Of a stretch of 58,940 bases of DNA, positions 19,770 to 27,500 are shown in pieces. Made by a program: the position numbers and the translations under genes. Source of the stretch: an uncultured Piscinibacter sp. (GTDB lineage: Bacteria; Pseudomonadota; Gammaproteobacteria; Burkholderiales; Burkholderiaceae_C); NCBI RefSeq assembly GCF_937952055.1, contig NZ_CALFYO010000014.1, positions 1 to 58,940 on the forward strand, read 5' to 3'. How positions within the stretch are numbered: the first letter of the stretch is position 1; each line of letters begins with the position of its first letter. Under the pieces are notes generated by a model. It worked only from the letters and a program-made list of their open reading frames with translations. It was not told the DNA's origin and did no database searches.

Positions 19770-20249
19770 ATGGGCAACAAACTCTACGTCGGTAATCTCG
19801 CCTATTCGATCCGCGACGAAGATCTTCAGCAGTCGTTCTCGCAGTTCGGTACGGTGACGTCCGCGAAGGTCATGATGGATCGCGACACCGGTCGCTCGAA
19901 GGGCTTCGGCTTCGTCGAGATGGGCTCGGATGCCGAGGCGCAATCTGCCATCAACGGGATGAACGGCCAACCGCTGCAGGGCCGTGCCCTGGTGGTCAAC
20001 GAGGCCCGCCCGCGCGAGGAGCGCCCGGGCGGCTTCGGTGGCGGCGGCCGCGGCGGCTTCGGCGGTGGCGGCGGCTACGGCGGCGGTGGCCGCTCCGGTG
20101 GCGGCGGCTACGGCGGCGGTGGCGGTGGTGGCGGCTACGGCGGTGGTGGCGGTGGCCGCTCCGGTGGCGGCGGCTACGGCGGCGGTGGCGGTGGCCGCTC
20201 CGGCGGCGGCTACGGTGGTGGCGGTGGCGGCAGCCGCGGCGGCTACTGA
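19770..20249 (+). CDS. Glycine-rich RRM RNA-binding protein
   Basis: A 159-residue RNA-binding protein with one RNA recognition motif (residues 3-80). RNP2 is LYVGNL (5-10) and RNP1 is KGFGFVEM (44-51), both with the aromatic residues that stack on RNA. The remaining ~70 residues are a low-complexity tail of GGYGGGGGGRSGG repeats, like plant glycine-rich and cyanobacterial cold-induced Rbp proteins. The start at 19770 follows a purine-rich ribosome site (GGAAAGGGG) and gives the exact family N-terminus. Cold or stress induction is common for the family, but nothing here proves it. A terminator follows at 20275. Confidence 0.93.
   Translation: MGNKLYVGNLAYSIRDEDLQQSFSQFGTVTSAKVMMDRDTGRSKGFGFVEMGSDAEAQSAINGMNGQPLQGRALVVNEARPREERPGGFGGGGRGGFGGGGGYGGGGRSGGGGYGGGGGGGGYGGGGGGRSGGGGYGGGGGGRSGGGYGGGGGGSRGGY
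20040..20246 (+). repeat. Coding glycine-rich tandem repeat
   Basis: About 200 bp of imperfect GGC/GGT-rich tandem units encode the Gly-Tyr-Arg-Ser tail of the RRM protein. Units such as GGCGGCTACGGCGGCGGTGG recur with variable glycine number. Such tracts change length by slippage, so copy number may vary between strains. Confidence 0.8.
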
Positions 20250-20274
20250 GCCGAACTCCGTTTCACCGAGAAGG

Positions 20275-20303
20275 GGCGGGTGCGAAGGCACGCCGCCTTT
20301 TTT
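20275..20303 (+). terminator. Rho-independent terminator of the RRM gene
   Basis: The stem GGCGGGTGC/GCACGCCGCC has a GAAG loop and one bulged base, followed by six Ts (20298-20303). It sits 26 nt after the RRM protein stop codon. Confidence 0.8.
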
Positions 20304-20384
20304 CATGCCCCGGACTCGAACGGGTCGAATGCGGACGGTTTGGCTTCGGTCGATCGCGCCAGACCAGCCGCCGGCGCGAGGGCG

Positions 20385-21164
20385 TCACCCGCCTTGCCGG
20401 TGCTTGCGAGGCCGGCCGGACAGTACGCGGTCGAACAGCGCGTTCGGCAGCAAGCGCAGCAGCTTCGCCACCACCCCCATCTGCCAGGGAATCACGCGGT
20501 AGCTCGTGCCCGCGGCGATGGTCCGATAGGCACGCTCGGCAAAGTCGTCGGCCGTCAGCAGGAAGGGCATGCTGTAGCGGTTCTGTCGTGTCAGCGGCGT
20601 ATCGATGTACCCCGGCAGCAGCGTGACCACGCGCACCCCGTCGCCGCGCAGTTCGCCGCGCAGGCTCTCGCAGTAGCTGATCACCGCGGACTTACTCGAG
20701 CAGTAGGCACCATGGCCGGGCAGGCCGCGGATGCCGGCCACGCTGGCGATGCCCACCAGCGTGCCGCCGCGGCGCTGGCGCATCGCGCGCATGAAGGGGT
20801 GGAAGGTGGCGGCCACGCCGATCACGTTCGTCTCGTAGGTCGCCCGCATCACCTCGAGATCGTCGAAGATCTCGGTGTCGAAGCCCACGCTGATGCCGGC
20901 GTTGGCGATCACCACCTCGGGCACGCCCTGGGCCGCGATGCAGGCGCGGCCCGCGGCCTCGATCGCCGCGAGGTCGCGGACGTCGGCGACGTAGACGCCG
21001 GCCTCGGCCCCGCTGCAACCCTGCGCCTGCACCCAGGCGCGCACTTCCGCCTCGCGGCGCGCCACCAGCGCGAGCCGGTAGCCGGCGCGGCGGAAGCGCA
21101 CGGCCAAGGCCTGGCCAATGCCGCTGGAGGCGCCGGTGATGAAGACGAGCGGGGCGGTGTTCAT
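20385..21164 (-). CDS. SDR family NAD(P)-dependent oxidoreductase
   Basis: A 259-residue classical short-chain dehydrogenase/reductase. The cofactor motif TGASSGIGQALA is at about 10-21, NAG is in VIANAGIS, the catalytic Ser is in GIASVAG, and the Tyr-Lys pair is in AYCSSKSA. All are present, so it should be active. The C-terminal ~50 residues are basic (LLPNALFDRVLSGRPRKHRQ), which may reflect membrane contact. It follows lptC with a 6-nt gap, in the place where lptA usually sits, so it may be cotranscribed with kdsC-lptC. The substrate is unknown. Confidence 0.9.
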   Translation of the reverse strand: MNTAPLVFITGASSGIGQALAVRFRRAGYRLALVARREAEVRAWVQAQGCSGAEAGVYVADVRDLAAIEAAGRACIAAQGVPEVVIANAGISVGFDTEIFDDLEVMRATYETNVIGVAATFHPFMRAMRQRRGGTLVGIASVAGIRGLPGHGAYCSSKSAVISYCESLRGELRGDGVRVVTLLPGYIDTPLTRQNRYSMPFLLTADDFAERAYRTIAAGTSYRVIPWQMGVVAKLLRLLPNALFDRVLSGRPRKHRQGG

Positions 21165-21170
21165 CGCGCC

Positions 21171-21848
21171 TCACGGTTCGCCGGGTCTTGCACGCACGCT
21201 GAAGGTGGCGCGCTGCCGCCCCTTCAGCTCGACGACGCGGGCAAGGTTGTCGTACTCCATGCCGTCGGCACGCAGCTCGGTGCTGCCCTGGCGCACCTGC
21301 ACCGGCAAGTGCGAGCGAACCCGCTCGGTGTTCAGGAAGGCATGCAGGAACTCGCTGCGGAACTCGACCACGTCGCGTGGCGAGTCGGCCTCGCGCACCA
21401 CCTGAGCCGATCCGAACAGCTGCACTTCGCTGCCGTCGCCATTGGACAGCGCGCGCAGCGCCGAGGCCACGGTGACATGTCCATCGGGGCCGATGGCACG
21501 AATGCGCGGGCTCTCGATCTCCAGCGTGTCGGTGTCGGGATAGTGGCGCAGTTCCGTGCCCTCGATCTGCACGCGCAGGCGGCCGTCGATGGCGAAGCGC
21601 TGCACGGCGAAGCGCTGCATGGTGTAGTCGGGCTCGTGGCGCGGCGGCGCCGTCACGGGCTCCGCCTCGGGTCGCGGCGCCACGGTCGCCAGCCACCACG
21701 TGCCCAGGGCAAGCGTCCCCATCAGCAACACCGGCAGGTAGGCAGTGCTGGCCTCCATCAGGCGCAGGTGCCATGGCAGGCGCAAGCGGCGCCGGTCGGT
21801 TGCCGGTGCCGGCGCGAGTGCCGCCAGGTCTTCGAGCGTGTCGGTCAC
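21171..21848 (-). CDS. lptC: LPS export protein LptC
   Basis: A 225-residue bitopic inner-membrane protein of the Lpt lipopolysaccharide transport bridge. A cytoplasmic N-terminus of ~35 residues precedes one membrane helix (YLPVLLMGTLALGTWWLAT). A periplasmic beta-jellyroll follows, with the family signature DYTMQRFAVQRF...GRLRVQIEGTELRHYPDTDTLEI. The GTG at 21848 was chosen because it overlaps the kdsC stop as GTGA, a coupling arrangement typical of this pair; the first internal ATG would fall just before the membrane helix. lptA and lptB, which usually follow, are absent here. Confidence 0.88.
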   Translation of the reverse strand: MTDTLEDLAALAPAPATDRRRLRLPWHLRLMEASTAYLPVLLMGTLALGTWWLATVAPRPEAEPVTAPPRHEPDYTMQRFAVQRFAIDGRLRVQIEGTELRHYPDTDTLEIESPRIRAIGPDGHVTVASALRALSNGDGSEVQLFGSAQVVREADSPRDVVEFRSEFLHAFLNTERVRSHLPVQVRQGSTELRADGMEYDNLARVVELKGRQRATFSVRARPGEP

Positions 21849-22423
21849 CGACCACCATCCAGGGTCACGAGGTGCCCGCGCAGCAGCTCCGCGTAGCGGC
21901 CGGCCGCAGCGAGCAGCAGGTCGCAGCACTCGCGCGCCGCGCCATGGCCGCCCTCGGCGCGCGTCACATGGTGGGCGATCGCACGCACCTCGGCATGCGC
22001 GCCCGCCGGTGCACAGGCGAAGGCGGCGCGCGTCATCAGCGGCAGGTCGGGCCAGTCGTCGCCCATCGCCGCCACGGCGTCCCAGCCCACGCCCAGCGTC
22101 GCCAGCACCGGCATCGCGGCGGCAAGCTTGTCGCCGGCGCCGTACACCGCATGCACGATACCGAGGTCGGCGACACGCCGGCGTACCGCCGGCGAGTCGC
22201 GCCCGGTGATCACCACCGGCACGATGCCCCCCTGCGCGAGCAGCTTCAGGCCATGGCCGTCGAGCGTGCTGAAGGCCTTGAAGGCCTCGCCCTGCTCGCC
22301 GACGTAGATTCGCCCGTCGGTGAGCACGCCGTCGACATCGAAGATCGCCACGCGCACGCCCTGAGCACCGAGCAGCAGCTCGGGCGGGAACTCGATCGCC
22401 GGGTTGATTGCGGTCTGCGGCAT
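21845..22423 (-). CDS. kdsC: KDO-8-phosphate phosphatase KdsC
   Basis: A 192-residue HAD-superfamily phosphatase that removes phosphate from 3-deoxy-D-manno-octulosonate 8-phosphate in LPS core synthesis. HAD motif I is FDVDGVLTDG, motif II VVITGRDS, and motif III/IV GDDWPDLPLM. There is no cap domain, matching the C0 class KdsC size. It overlaps lptC by 4 nt. The isomerase gene kdsD, often found directly upstream in Burkholderiales, is missing: the upstream neighbour is the divergent antiporter gene 65 bp away. Confidence 0.92.
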   Translation of the reverse strand: MPQTAINPAIEFPPELLLGAQGVRVAIFDVDGVLTDGRIYVGEQGEAFKAFSTLDGHGLKLLAQGGIVPVVITGRDSPAVRRRVADLGIVHAVYGAGDKLAAAMPVLATLGVGWDAVAAMGDDWPDLPLMTRAAFACAPAGAHAEVRAIAHHVTRAEGGHGAARECCDLLLAAAGRYAELLRGHLVTLDGGR

Positions 22424-22488
22424 GGCCGCCGCAGTCTAGCCCAGCGTCATGCGTCCAGTAGCATCGGCCCATCCCCCTTCCCGCGCGC

Positions 22489-24489
22489 ATGGCCTCCACG
22501 CTCGAACTCGTCCTGCTCTACCTGGTGGCTGCGGTCACCGGCGTGGTCGCCTGCCGGCTGGCGCGGTTGCCGCCGATGCTCGGCTACCTGGTGGTGGGCG
22601 TGCTCATCGGCCCCAACGCCACTGCGCTGGCCAAGGACTCGGCCGGAGTCCAGTACCTTGCCGAGTTCGGCGTCGTCTTCCTCATGTTCGTCATCGGGCT
22701 GGAGTTCAACCTGCCCAAGCTGAAGAGCATGCGCAAGCTGGTGTTCGGGCTGGGCCTCGCGCAGGTCGTGCTGACCATCGTCGGCTCGGTGGCAGGGCAC
22801 TACCTGCTGCTGTGGCTGTTCTCCTTCGGCCCGCGGCCCTGGGAGCTGTCCTGGCAGGGCGCTATCGTGCTGGGCAGCGCGATGGCGATGTCGAGCACGG
22901 CCATCGTCGTGAAGCTGATGGCCGACCGCCTCGAGCTGGAGAGCGAGCACGGCCGCCGCGTGATGGGTGTGCTGCTGTTCCAGGACCTGGCCGTGGTGCC
23001 CCTGCTGGTGCTCATCCCGGCACTGAACTCGGGCGGGGCGGACATGGCGGTCTCGCTGGGCTTCGCCGCGCTGAAGGCGATCGCCCTGCTCGCCGTGCTG
23101 CTCGTCGGCGGGCAGCGGGTGATGCGTTGGTGGCTGACGCTGGTGGCGCGGCGCAAGAGCGAGGAGCTGTTCGTCCTCAACCTGCTGCTGATCACGCTGG
23201 GCCTGGCCTGGCTGACTGAACACTTCGGACTCTCGCTCGCACTGGGCGCCTTCGTCGCCGGCATGCTGGTGGCCGAGACCGAATACAAGCACCAGGTGGA
23301 GACGGACATCCGGCCGTTCCACGACGTGTTGCTAGGGCTGTTCTTCATCACCATCGGCATGAAGCTCGACTGGCGGCCGGTGCTGGACCAATGGGCTCTG
23401 GTGCTGCTGCTGTCGCTCGGCCCGGTAACGGCGAAGTTCGTGCTCGTCGCCGCGCTGGCGCGGTTGTTCGGTGCCGCGCCCGGAACCGCGCTGCGCACAG
23501 GCCTTTACCTCGCCCAGGCCGGCGAGTTCGGCTTCGTGCTGCTGACGCTGGGCGCCGCGAACAGGCTCATCGATCCGCAGTGGCTGAGCCCGGTGCTGGC
23601 GAGCATGGTGCTGTCGATGATGGCCACACCGCTGCTGGTGATGTACAGCAACCGCATCGTCATGAAGCTGTCGGCGACCGACTGGCTGATGCAGTCGGTG
23701 GCGATGACCACGATCGCCAAGCGCTCGATCAACACAGCGGCGCACGTCATCATCGCCGGCTACGGGCGAAGCGGCCAGAACCTGGCGCGCATCCTCGAGG
23801 GCGAGCGCATCCCCTACATGGCGCTGGACCTCGACCCCGACCGCGTGCGCCAGGCCGCCGCCGCCGGCCAGAGCGTGGTGTTCGGCGACGCCGCGCGCCT
23901 GCAGAGCCTGATGGCCGCTGGCCTGGCGCGTGCCAGCGCGGTGGTGGTGAGCTACCAGGACACTGCCTCGGCGCTGAAGATCCTGCACCTCGTCCAGGAA
24001 CACGCCCCCAAGGTGCCGGTGATCGTGCGCACGATCGACGACAGCGAGATGGAGAAGCTGCGTGCGGCCGGTGCCACCGAGGTGGTGCCCGAGGCGATCG
24101 AGGGCTCGCTGATGCTGGCCAGCCATGCGCTGGCACTGGTGGGCGTGCCGATGCGGCGAGTGATCCGCGTCGTCCAGGACCAGCGCGACGCGCGCTACGG
24201 CCTGCTGCGCGGCTACTTCCACGGTGCCGACGACGACACGGTGGACGACCTGCAGACGGCGCGGCTGCACAGCGTGACGCTGCCGGCGGCGGCAGCCAGC
24301 GTCGGGCAGACGCTTGCCAACCAGGCCCTGCATGCGGTGGGCGTGACGGTGGTCTCCGTGCGGCGCGCCAGCGGCGCCGTCAGCAAGCCCGACGAGGCGA
24401 TGGTGCTCGGACCCGGCGATACGCTGGTGCTCTCGGGCCTGCCCGAGCCTCTGGCGCTGGCCGAAGGCAAGCTCCTCGGCCGCACCTAG
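22489..24489 (+). CDS. KefB-like monovalent cation:proton antiporter (CPA2)
   Basis: A 666-residue inner-membrane transporter. Residues 1-385 contain about 12 hydrophobic segments with LPPMLGYLVVGVLIGPN near residue 24 and LGAFVAGMLVAETEYKHQ in the ion path. A cytoplasmic TrkA-N/RCK domain starts near 418 (HVIIAGYGRSGQNLARIL, a dinucleotide-binding GxGxxG). A TrkA-C domain follows (about 580-660; TARLHSVTLPAAAASVGQT). The architecture matches KefB/KefC-type potassium or sodium efflux systems gated by nucleotides. No KefG-like ancillary protein is adjacent. In related genomes this gene often neighbours kdsD-kdsC. Confidence 0.92.
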   Translation: MASTLELVLLYLVAAVTGVVACRLARLPPMLGYLVVGVLIGPNATALAKDSAGVQYLAEFGVVFLMFVIGLEFNLPKLKSMRKLVFGLGLAQVVLTIVGSVAGHYLLLWLFSFGPRPWELSWQGAIVLGSAMAMSSTAIVVKLMADRLELESEHGRRVMGVLLFQDLAVVPLLVLIPALNSGGADMAVSLGFAALKAIALLAVLLVGGQRVMRWWLTLVARRKSEELFVLNLLLITLGLAWLTEHFGLSLALGAFVAGMLVAETEYKHQVETDIRPFHDVLLGLFFITIGMKLDWRPVLDQWALVLLLSLGPVTAKFVLVAALARLFGAAPGTALRTGLYLAQAGEFGFVLLTLGAANRLIDPQWLSPVLASMVLSMMATPLLVMYSNRIVMKLSATDWLMQSVAMTTIAKRSINTAAHVIIAGYGRSGQNLARILEGERIPYMALDLDPDRVRQAAAAGQSVVFGDAARLQSLMAAGLARASAVVVSYQDTASALKILHLVQEHAPKVPVIVRTIDDSEMEKLRAAGATEVVPEAIEGSLMLASHALALVGVPMRRVIRVVQDQRDARYGLLRGYFHGADDDTVDDLQTARLHSVTLPAAAASVGQTLANQALHAVGVTVVSVRRASGAVSKPDEAMVLGPGDTLVLSGLPEPLALAEGKLLGRT

Positions 24490-24545
24490 TCGCGCTGCCG
24501 GCTTGGGCCCACAATGCGCGGCGCCGTCATCCGCCGGAGCCCGCC

Positions 24546-25109
24546 GTGCCCCCCACCGACTTGCCCGAGCAGACGCCCGCCGAGTACATCAAGCGTCATA
24601 TCCGCACCGTGCCGGACTGGCCGGCCTCAGGCATACAGTTCCGCGACATCACGCCGCTGCTGTCCAGCCCGCGCGTGTTCCGCGTGCTCATCGACCAGTT
24701 CGTGCACCGCTACTTCGATCTGCGGCCGAGTGCGATCGCCGGCCTCGACGCACGCGGCTTCATCATCGGCTCGGTGCTCGCCTATGAACTGAACGTCGGC
24801 TTCGTGCCCATCCGCAAGAAGGGCAAGCTGCCCTTCGCCACCGTCGAGGAAACCTACGAACTGGAGTACGGCTCGGCCACGGTGGAGATGCACACCGACG
24901 CGGTCGCCCCGGGTGACCGCGTGCTGCTGATCGACGACCTCATCGCCACCGGCGGCACGATGATGGCCGGCATGCGGTTGCTCGAGCGGCTGGGCGCGAC
25001 AGTGATCGAAGGCGCGGCCATCGTCGATCTGCCCGAGCTGCACGGCTCGGACAAGCTGCGCGCAGCCGGGCTCGCCGTGTACACGCTGGTCTCCTTCGAG
25101 GGCCATTGA
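24546..25109 (+). CDS. apt: Adenine phosphoribosyltransferase
   Basis: A 187-residue purine salvage enzyme forming AMP from adenine and PRPP. The N-terminal half has the Apt marks IKRHIRTVPDWPASGIQFRDITPLL and AGLDARGFIIGSVLAYEL. The PRPP-binding loop is RVLLIDDLIATGGTM (about 121-135). The GTG at 24546 gives the family N-terminus (PPTDLPEQTPAEYIK); no in-frame ATG is nearby. A bidirectional terminator at 25141-25160 separates it from the convergent cyclic-nucleotide-binding gene. Confidence 0.95.
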   Translation: MPPTDLPEQTPAEYIKRHIRTVPDWPASGIQFRDITPLLSSPRVFRVLIDQFVHRYFDLRPSAIAGLDARGFIIGSVLAYELNVGFVPIRKKGKLPFATVEETYELEYGSATVEMHTDAVAPGDRVLLIDDLIATGGTMMAGMRLLERLGATVIEGAAIVDLPELHGSDKLRAAGLAVYTLVSFEGH

Positions 25110-25140
25110 GCGTCGGCGGCCTGTGCCGCGCCAAAGAGAA

Positions 25141-25160
25141 GGGCCCGCACGTGCGGGCCC
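25141..25160. terminator. Bidirectional terminator hairpin between apt and the cyclic-nucleotide-binding gene
   Basis: GGGCCCGCACGTGCGGGCCC is a perfect 20-bp palindrome lying between two convergent genes, followed by ATTTCG on the plus strand and TTCTCTTTGG on the minus strand. The T-runs are short, so termination may be partial. Confidence 0.6.
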
Positions 25161-25182
25161 ATTTCGTCTGTCGTCCAGCGCG

Positions 25183-25650
25183 TCAGGTGAACGGCGTCTG
25201 CTTGGCGAGATTGGCGCGCATGCGCACGGCCATCACGTTGCCGGCGGCGCGCAGGATCTCCAGCGCCAGCGCGGGCAGACGCTGCGCCATCTCCTCCAGT
25301 CGCGGGCCGCGCAGCGCCCACACCTCGCAGGGGGTCATGGCTTCGACGTTGGCCATGCGCGGCCCGTCGTTGAACAGCCCCGGCTCACCGACCACCGAGC
25401 CTGCGCGCAGGATGGCAATGCGGTTGCTGCCCGGCGGCCCGCCGGTGACGAACACCTGCAACGAACCCTGCGCGAGCATGTACATGGAACGGTCGGCATC
25501 GCCTTGCTTGATGAGCAGGTCGCCGGCACGGATCTCGTGCCGGGTCAGGAACGGCGCGATGACGCGCCATTGGTCCAGCGTGAGGCGCGGGCGGAACGCG
25601 TCCTCGGCGTTGAGCGTTTGCATGGCCTGGACCAGCGGGGCGATGTCCAT
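25183..25650 (-). CDS. Cyclic nucleotide-binding domain protein
   Basis: A 155-residue protein holding a single cNMP-binding beta-barrel. RHEIRAGDLLIKQGDADRSMYMLAQGSLQVFV and ILRAGSVVGEPGLFNDGPRMANVEA (phosphate-binding cassette region) match the Crp/PKA regulatory fold. There is no C-terminal helix-turn-helix, so it is not a Crp-type DNA-binding regulator. The ATG at 25650 follows AAGGAAG with good spacing. It is convergent with apt and 143 nt downstream of the mnmE stop; the partner it regulates is unknown. Confidence 0.85.
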   Translation of the reverse strand: MDIAPLVQAMQTLNAEDAFRPRLTLDQWRVIAPFLTRHEIRAGDLLIKQGDADRSMYMLAQGSLQVFVTGGPPGSNRIAILRAGSVVGEPGLFNDGPRMANVEAMTPCEVWALRGPRLEEMAQRLPALALEILRAAGNVMAVRMRANLAKQTPFT

Positions 25651-25793
25651 CGTCTTCCTTGTGTGCAGCGGGCCGGGATCGGCTTCTTGCTGCGAATTAT
25701 CGGCGGGGCGCGCACCAGCCTCAACCCGTAGGCGTGCGGCGCGGCGCCCGCCCGTCGCCATTGGGCCACCGCCGGTCGCCGGCGGCGAGGCCT

Positions 25794-27206
25794 TTACTTC
25801 CCGATACAGAAGCGGCTGAAGATCTCGCCGAGCAGGTCGTCCGAGGTGAAGGCGCCTGTGATCTCACCGAGCGCGTCGTGCGCAAGGCGCAGTTCCTCCG
25901 CAAGCAGGTCGAGCGCGGCGTCGCGCTGCGCGGCCAGCATCTGCGCCTGTTCGAGATGTTCGCGCGTGCGGCGCAGGGCCTGCACGTGCCGAGAGCGCGC
26001 GATGAACACCCCCTCGGGCTGCGCATGCCAGCCGGCCAGCTCGAGCAGCCGCTCGCGCAGCGCCTCCAGCCCCTGGCCGCTGCGCGCCGAGATGACCAGC
26101 GCTGCGTCCTCGGGCAGCGCCCTCGCGGCGTCGGCCTTGTTGAAGACCTCGAGCAGGCGACCCGACCCGGCGAGTCCTTGCGGCCAGTCGTGCGCGATGC
26201 GGCGGTCGCCTTCGTCGTAGTCGGGGTCGCCGAGGCGCGTCAGGTCGCGCAGGAACAGCACCGCGTCGGCGCCGGCGATCTCGGCCCAGCTGCGCGCGAT
26301 GCCGATGCGCTCCACTTCGTCGGCGGACTCGTTCGGGTCGCGCAGGCCCGCGGTGTCGATCACGTGCACCGGCACGCCATGGATCTGGATCGTCTCGCTG
26401 ACCTTGTCGCGCGTGGTGCCCGGGATCGGCGTGACGATCGCCAGCTCGGCGCCGGCCAGGGCATTGAGCAGCGAACTCTTGCCCACGTTGGGCTGGCCGG
26501 CGAGCACGACCTTGATGCCCTCGCGCAGCAGCGCACCGCTGCGTGCGCGCTCCAGCACCTCGTCGAGCGCCATGCAGGCGCGGTCGAGGCGACCGCGTGC
26601 GTCGGCCTTCTCAAGGAAATCGATCTCTTCCTCGGGAAAGTCGAGCGTGGCCTCGACCAGCATGCGCAACTCGACCAGCTGGTCGCGCAGCGCGTTCACC
26701 TGCTTCGAGAACGCGCCGCTGAGCGACCGGCCGGCGGAGCGCGCCGCCGATTCGGTGCTCGCCTCGATCAAGTCGCTGACAGCCTCCGCCTGCGCGAGAT
26801 CAAGCTTGCCGTTGAGGAACGCGCGTTCGGTGAACTCACCCGGACCGGCCAGGCGCAGGCCGGGCAGTCGCGGCCGGCGGTCTCGCCGGGCCTCGGACGC
26901 TGCCTCCAGACAGCGTGCCAGCAGCAGCTGCAGCAGCACCGGCCCGCCATGGGCCTGCAGTTCGAGCACCGACTCGCCGGTGTAGGACTGCGGCGCGGGG
27001 AAATGGATCGCCAGGCCCTGGTCGAGCGTCGATCCGTCGGCCGCCAGGAAGGTCAGGTAGGTCGCGACCCGCGGCGCGAGCGAGCGCCCGCAAACCGCCT
27101 CGATCAGCGGCTCCAGGGCCTTGCCGGAGACCCGCACGATGCCCACCGCTCCGCGGCCGGGCGCAGTGGCCACGGCCACGATGGGATCGGCATGACGGGG
27201 GAGCAT
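25794..27206 (-). CDS. mnmE: tRNA modification GTPase MnmE
   Basis: A 470-residue GTPase that with MnmG makes 5-carboxymethylaminomethyluridine at the wobble base of some tRNAs. The N-terminal tetrahydrofolate-binding domain (DPIVAVATAPGRGAVGIVRVSG) is followed by a helical domain. The inserted G domain has GQPNVGKS (G1), PGTTRD (G2), DTAGLRD (G3) and NKAD (G4). The C-terminus is FCIGK with the catalytic Cys. About 13 extra residues sit before LPGLRLAGPGEF compared with E. coli, a common Burkholderiales feature. It belongs to the conserved rpmH-rnpA-yidD-yidC-mnmE block left of the origin. Confidence 0.96.
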   Translation of the reverse strand: MLPRHADPIVAVATAPGRGAVGIVRVSGKALEPLIEAVCGRSLAPRVATYLTFLAADGSTLDQGLAIHFPAPQSYTGESVLELQAHGGPVLLQLLLARCLEAASEARRDRRPRLPGLRLAGPGEFTERAFLNGKLDLAQAEAVSDLIEASTESAARSAGRSLSGAFSKQVNALRDQLVELRMLVEATLDFPEEEIDFLEKADARGRLDRACMALDEVLERARSGALLREGIKVVLAGQPNVGKSSLLNALAGAELAIVTPIPGTTRDKVSETIQIHGVPVHVIDTAGLRDPNESADEVERIGIARSWAEIAGADAVLFLRDLTRLGDPDYDEGDRRIAHDWPQGLAGSGRLLEVFNKADAARALPEDAALVISARSGQGLEALRERLLELAGWHAQPEGVFIARSRHVQALRRTREHLEQAQMLAAQRDAALDLLAEELRLAHDALGEITGAFTSDDLLGEIFSRFCIGK

Positions 27207-27244
27207 GGTTCGATTCTGGCGCAGCGAGGCCGCGCAAGGACGAA

Positions 27245-27279
27245 GGGCGGTGCGCCGTCATGCAGACGACGCACCGCCC
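27245..27279 (-). terminator. Inverted repeat between yidC and mnmE
   Basis: A 10-bp perfect stem GGGCGGTGCG/CGCACCGCCC (27245-27254 with 27270-27279) with a 15-nt loop lies 39 nt before mnmE, in the 294-bp gap after yidC. On the minus strand it is followed only by TTCG, so it is a weak terminator or attenuator candidate. Confidence 0.4.
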
Positions 27280-27500
27280 TCGATTGGCGCGGGGGGTAGC
27301 GGCGTCCGGCCTGAGGGCACCGGTCCGTTGCACTGCCCGAGCCGGCCGGTGCACGCCTTCGTGCTGTACCGGGTCTGCCCCGCATGGAACCTATGGAATC
27401 GCTTCCTTGGTGCCCATGGTCGGCCTGCATGCCGGCCGCAGCAAGCCCCCAGGCGAGGGGGCCGGCCCCCTAGCGCGAATGCGTCACGAAATTCCTCGCG

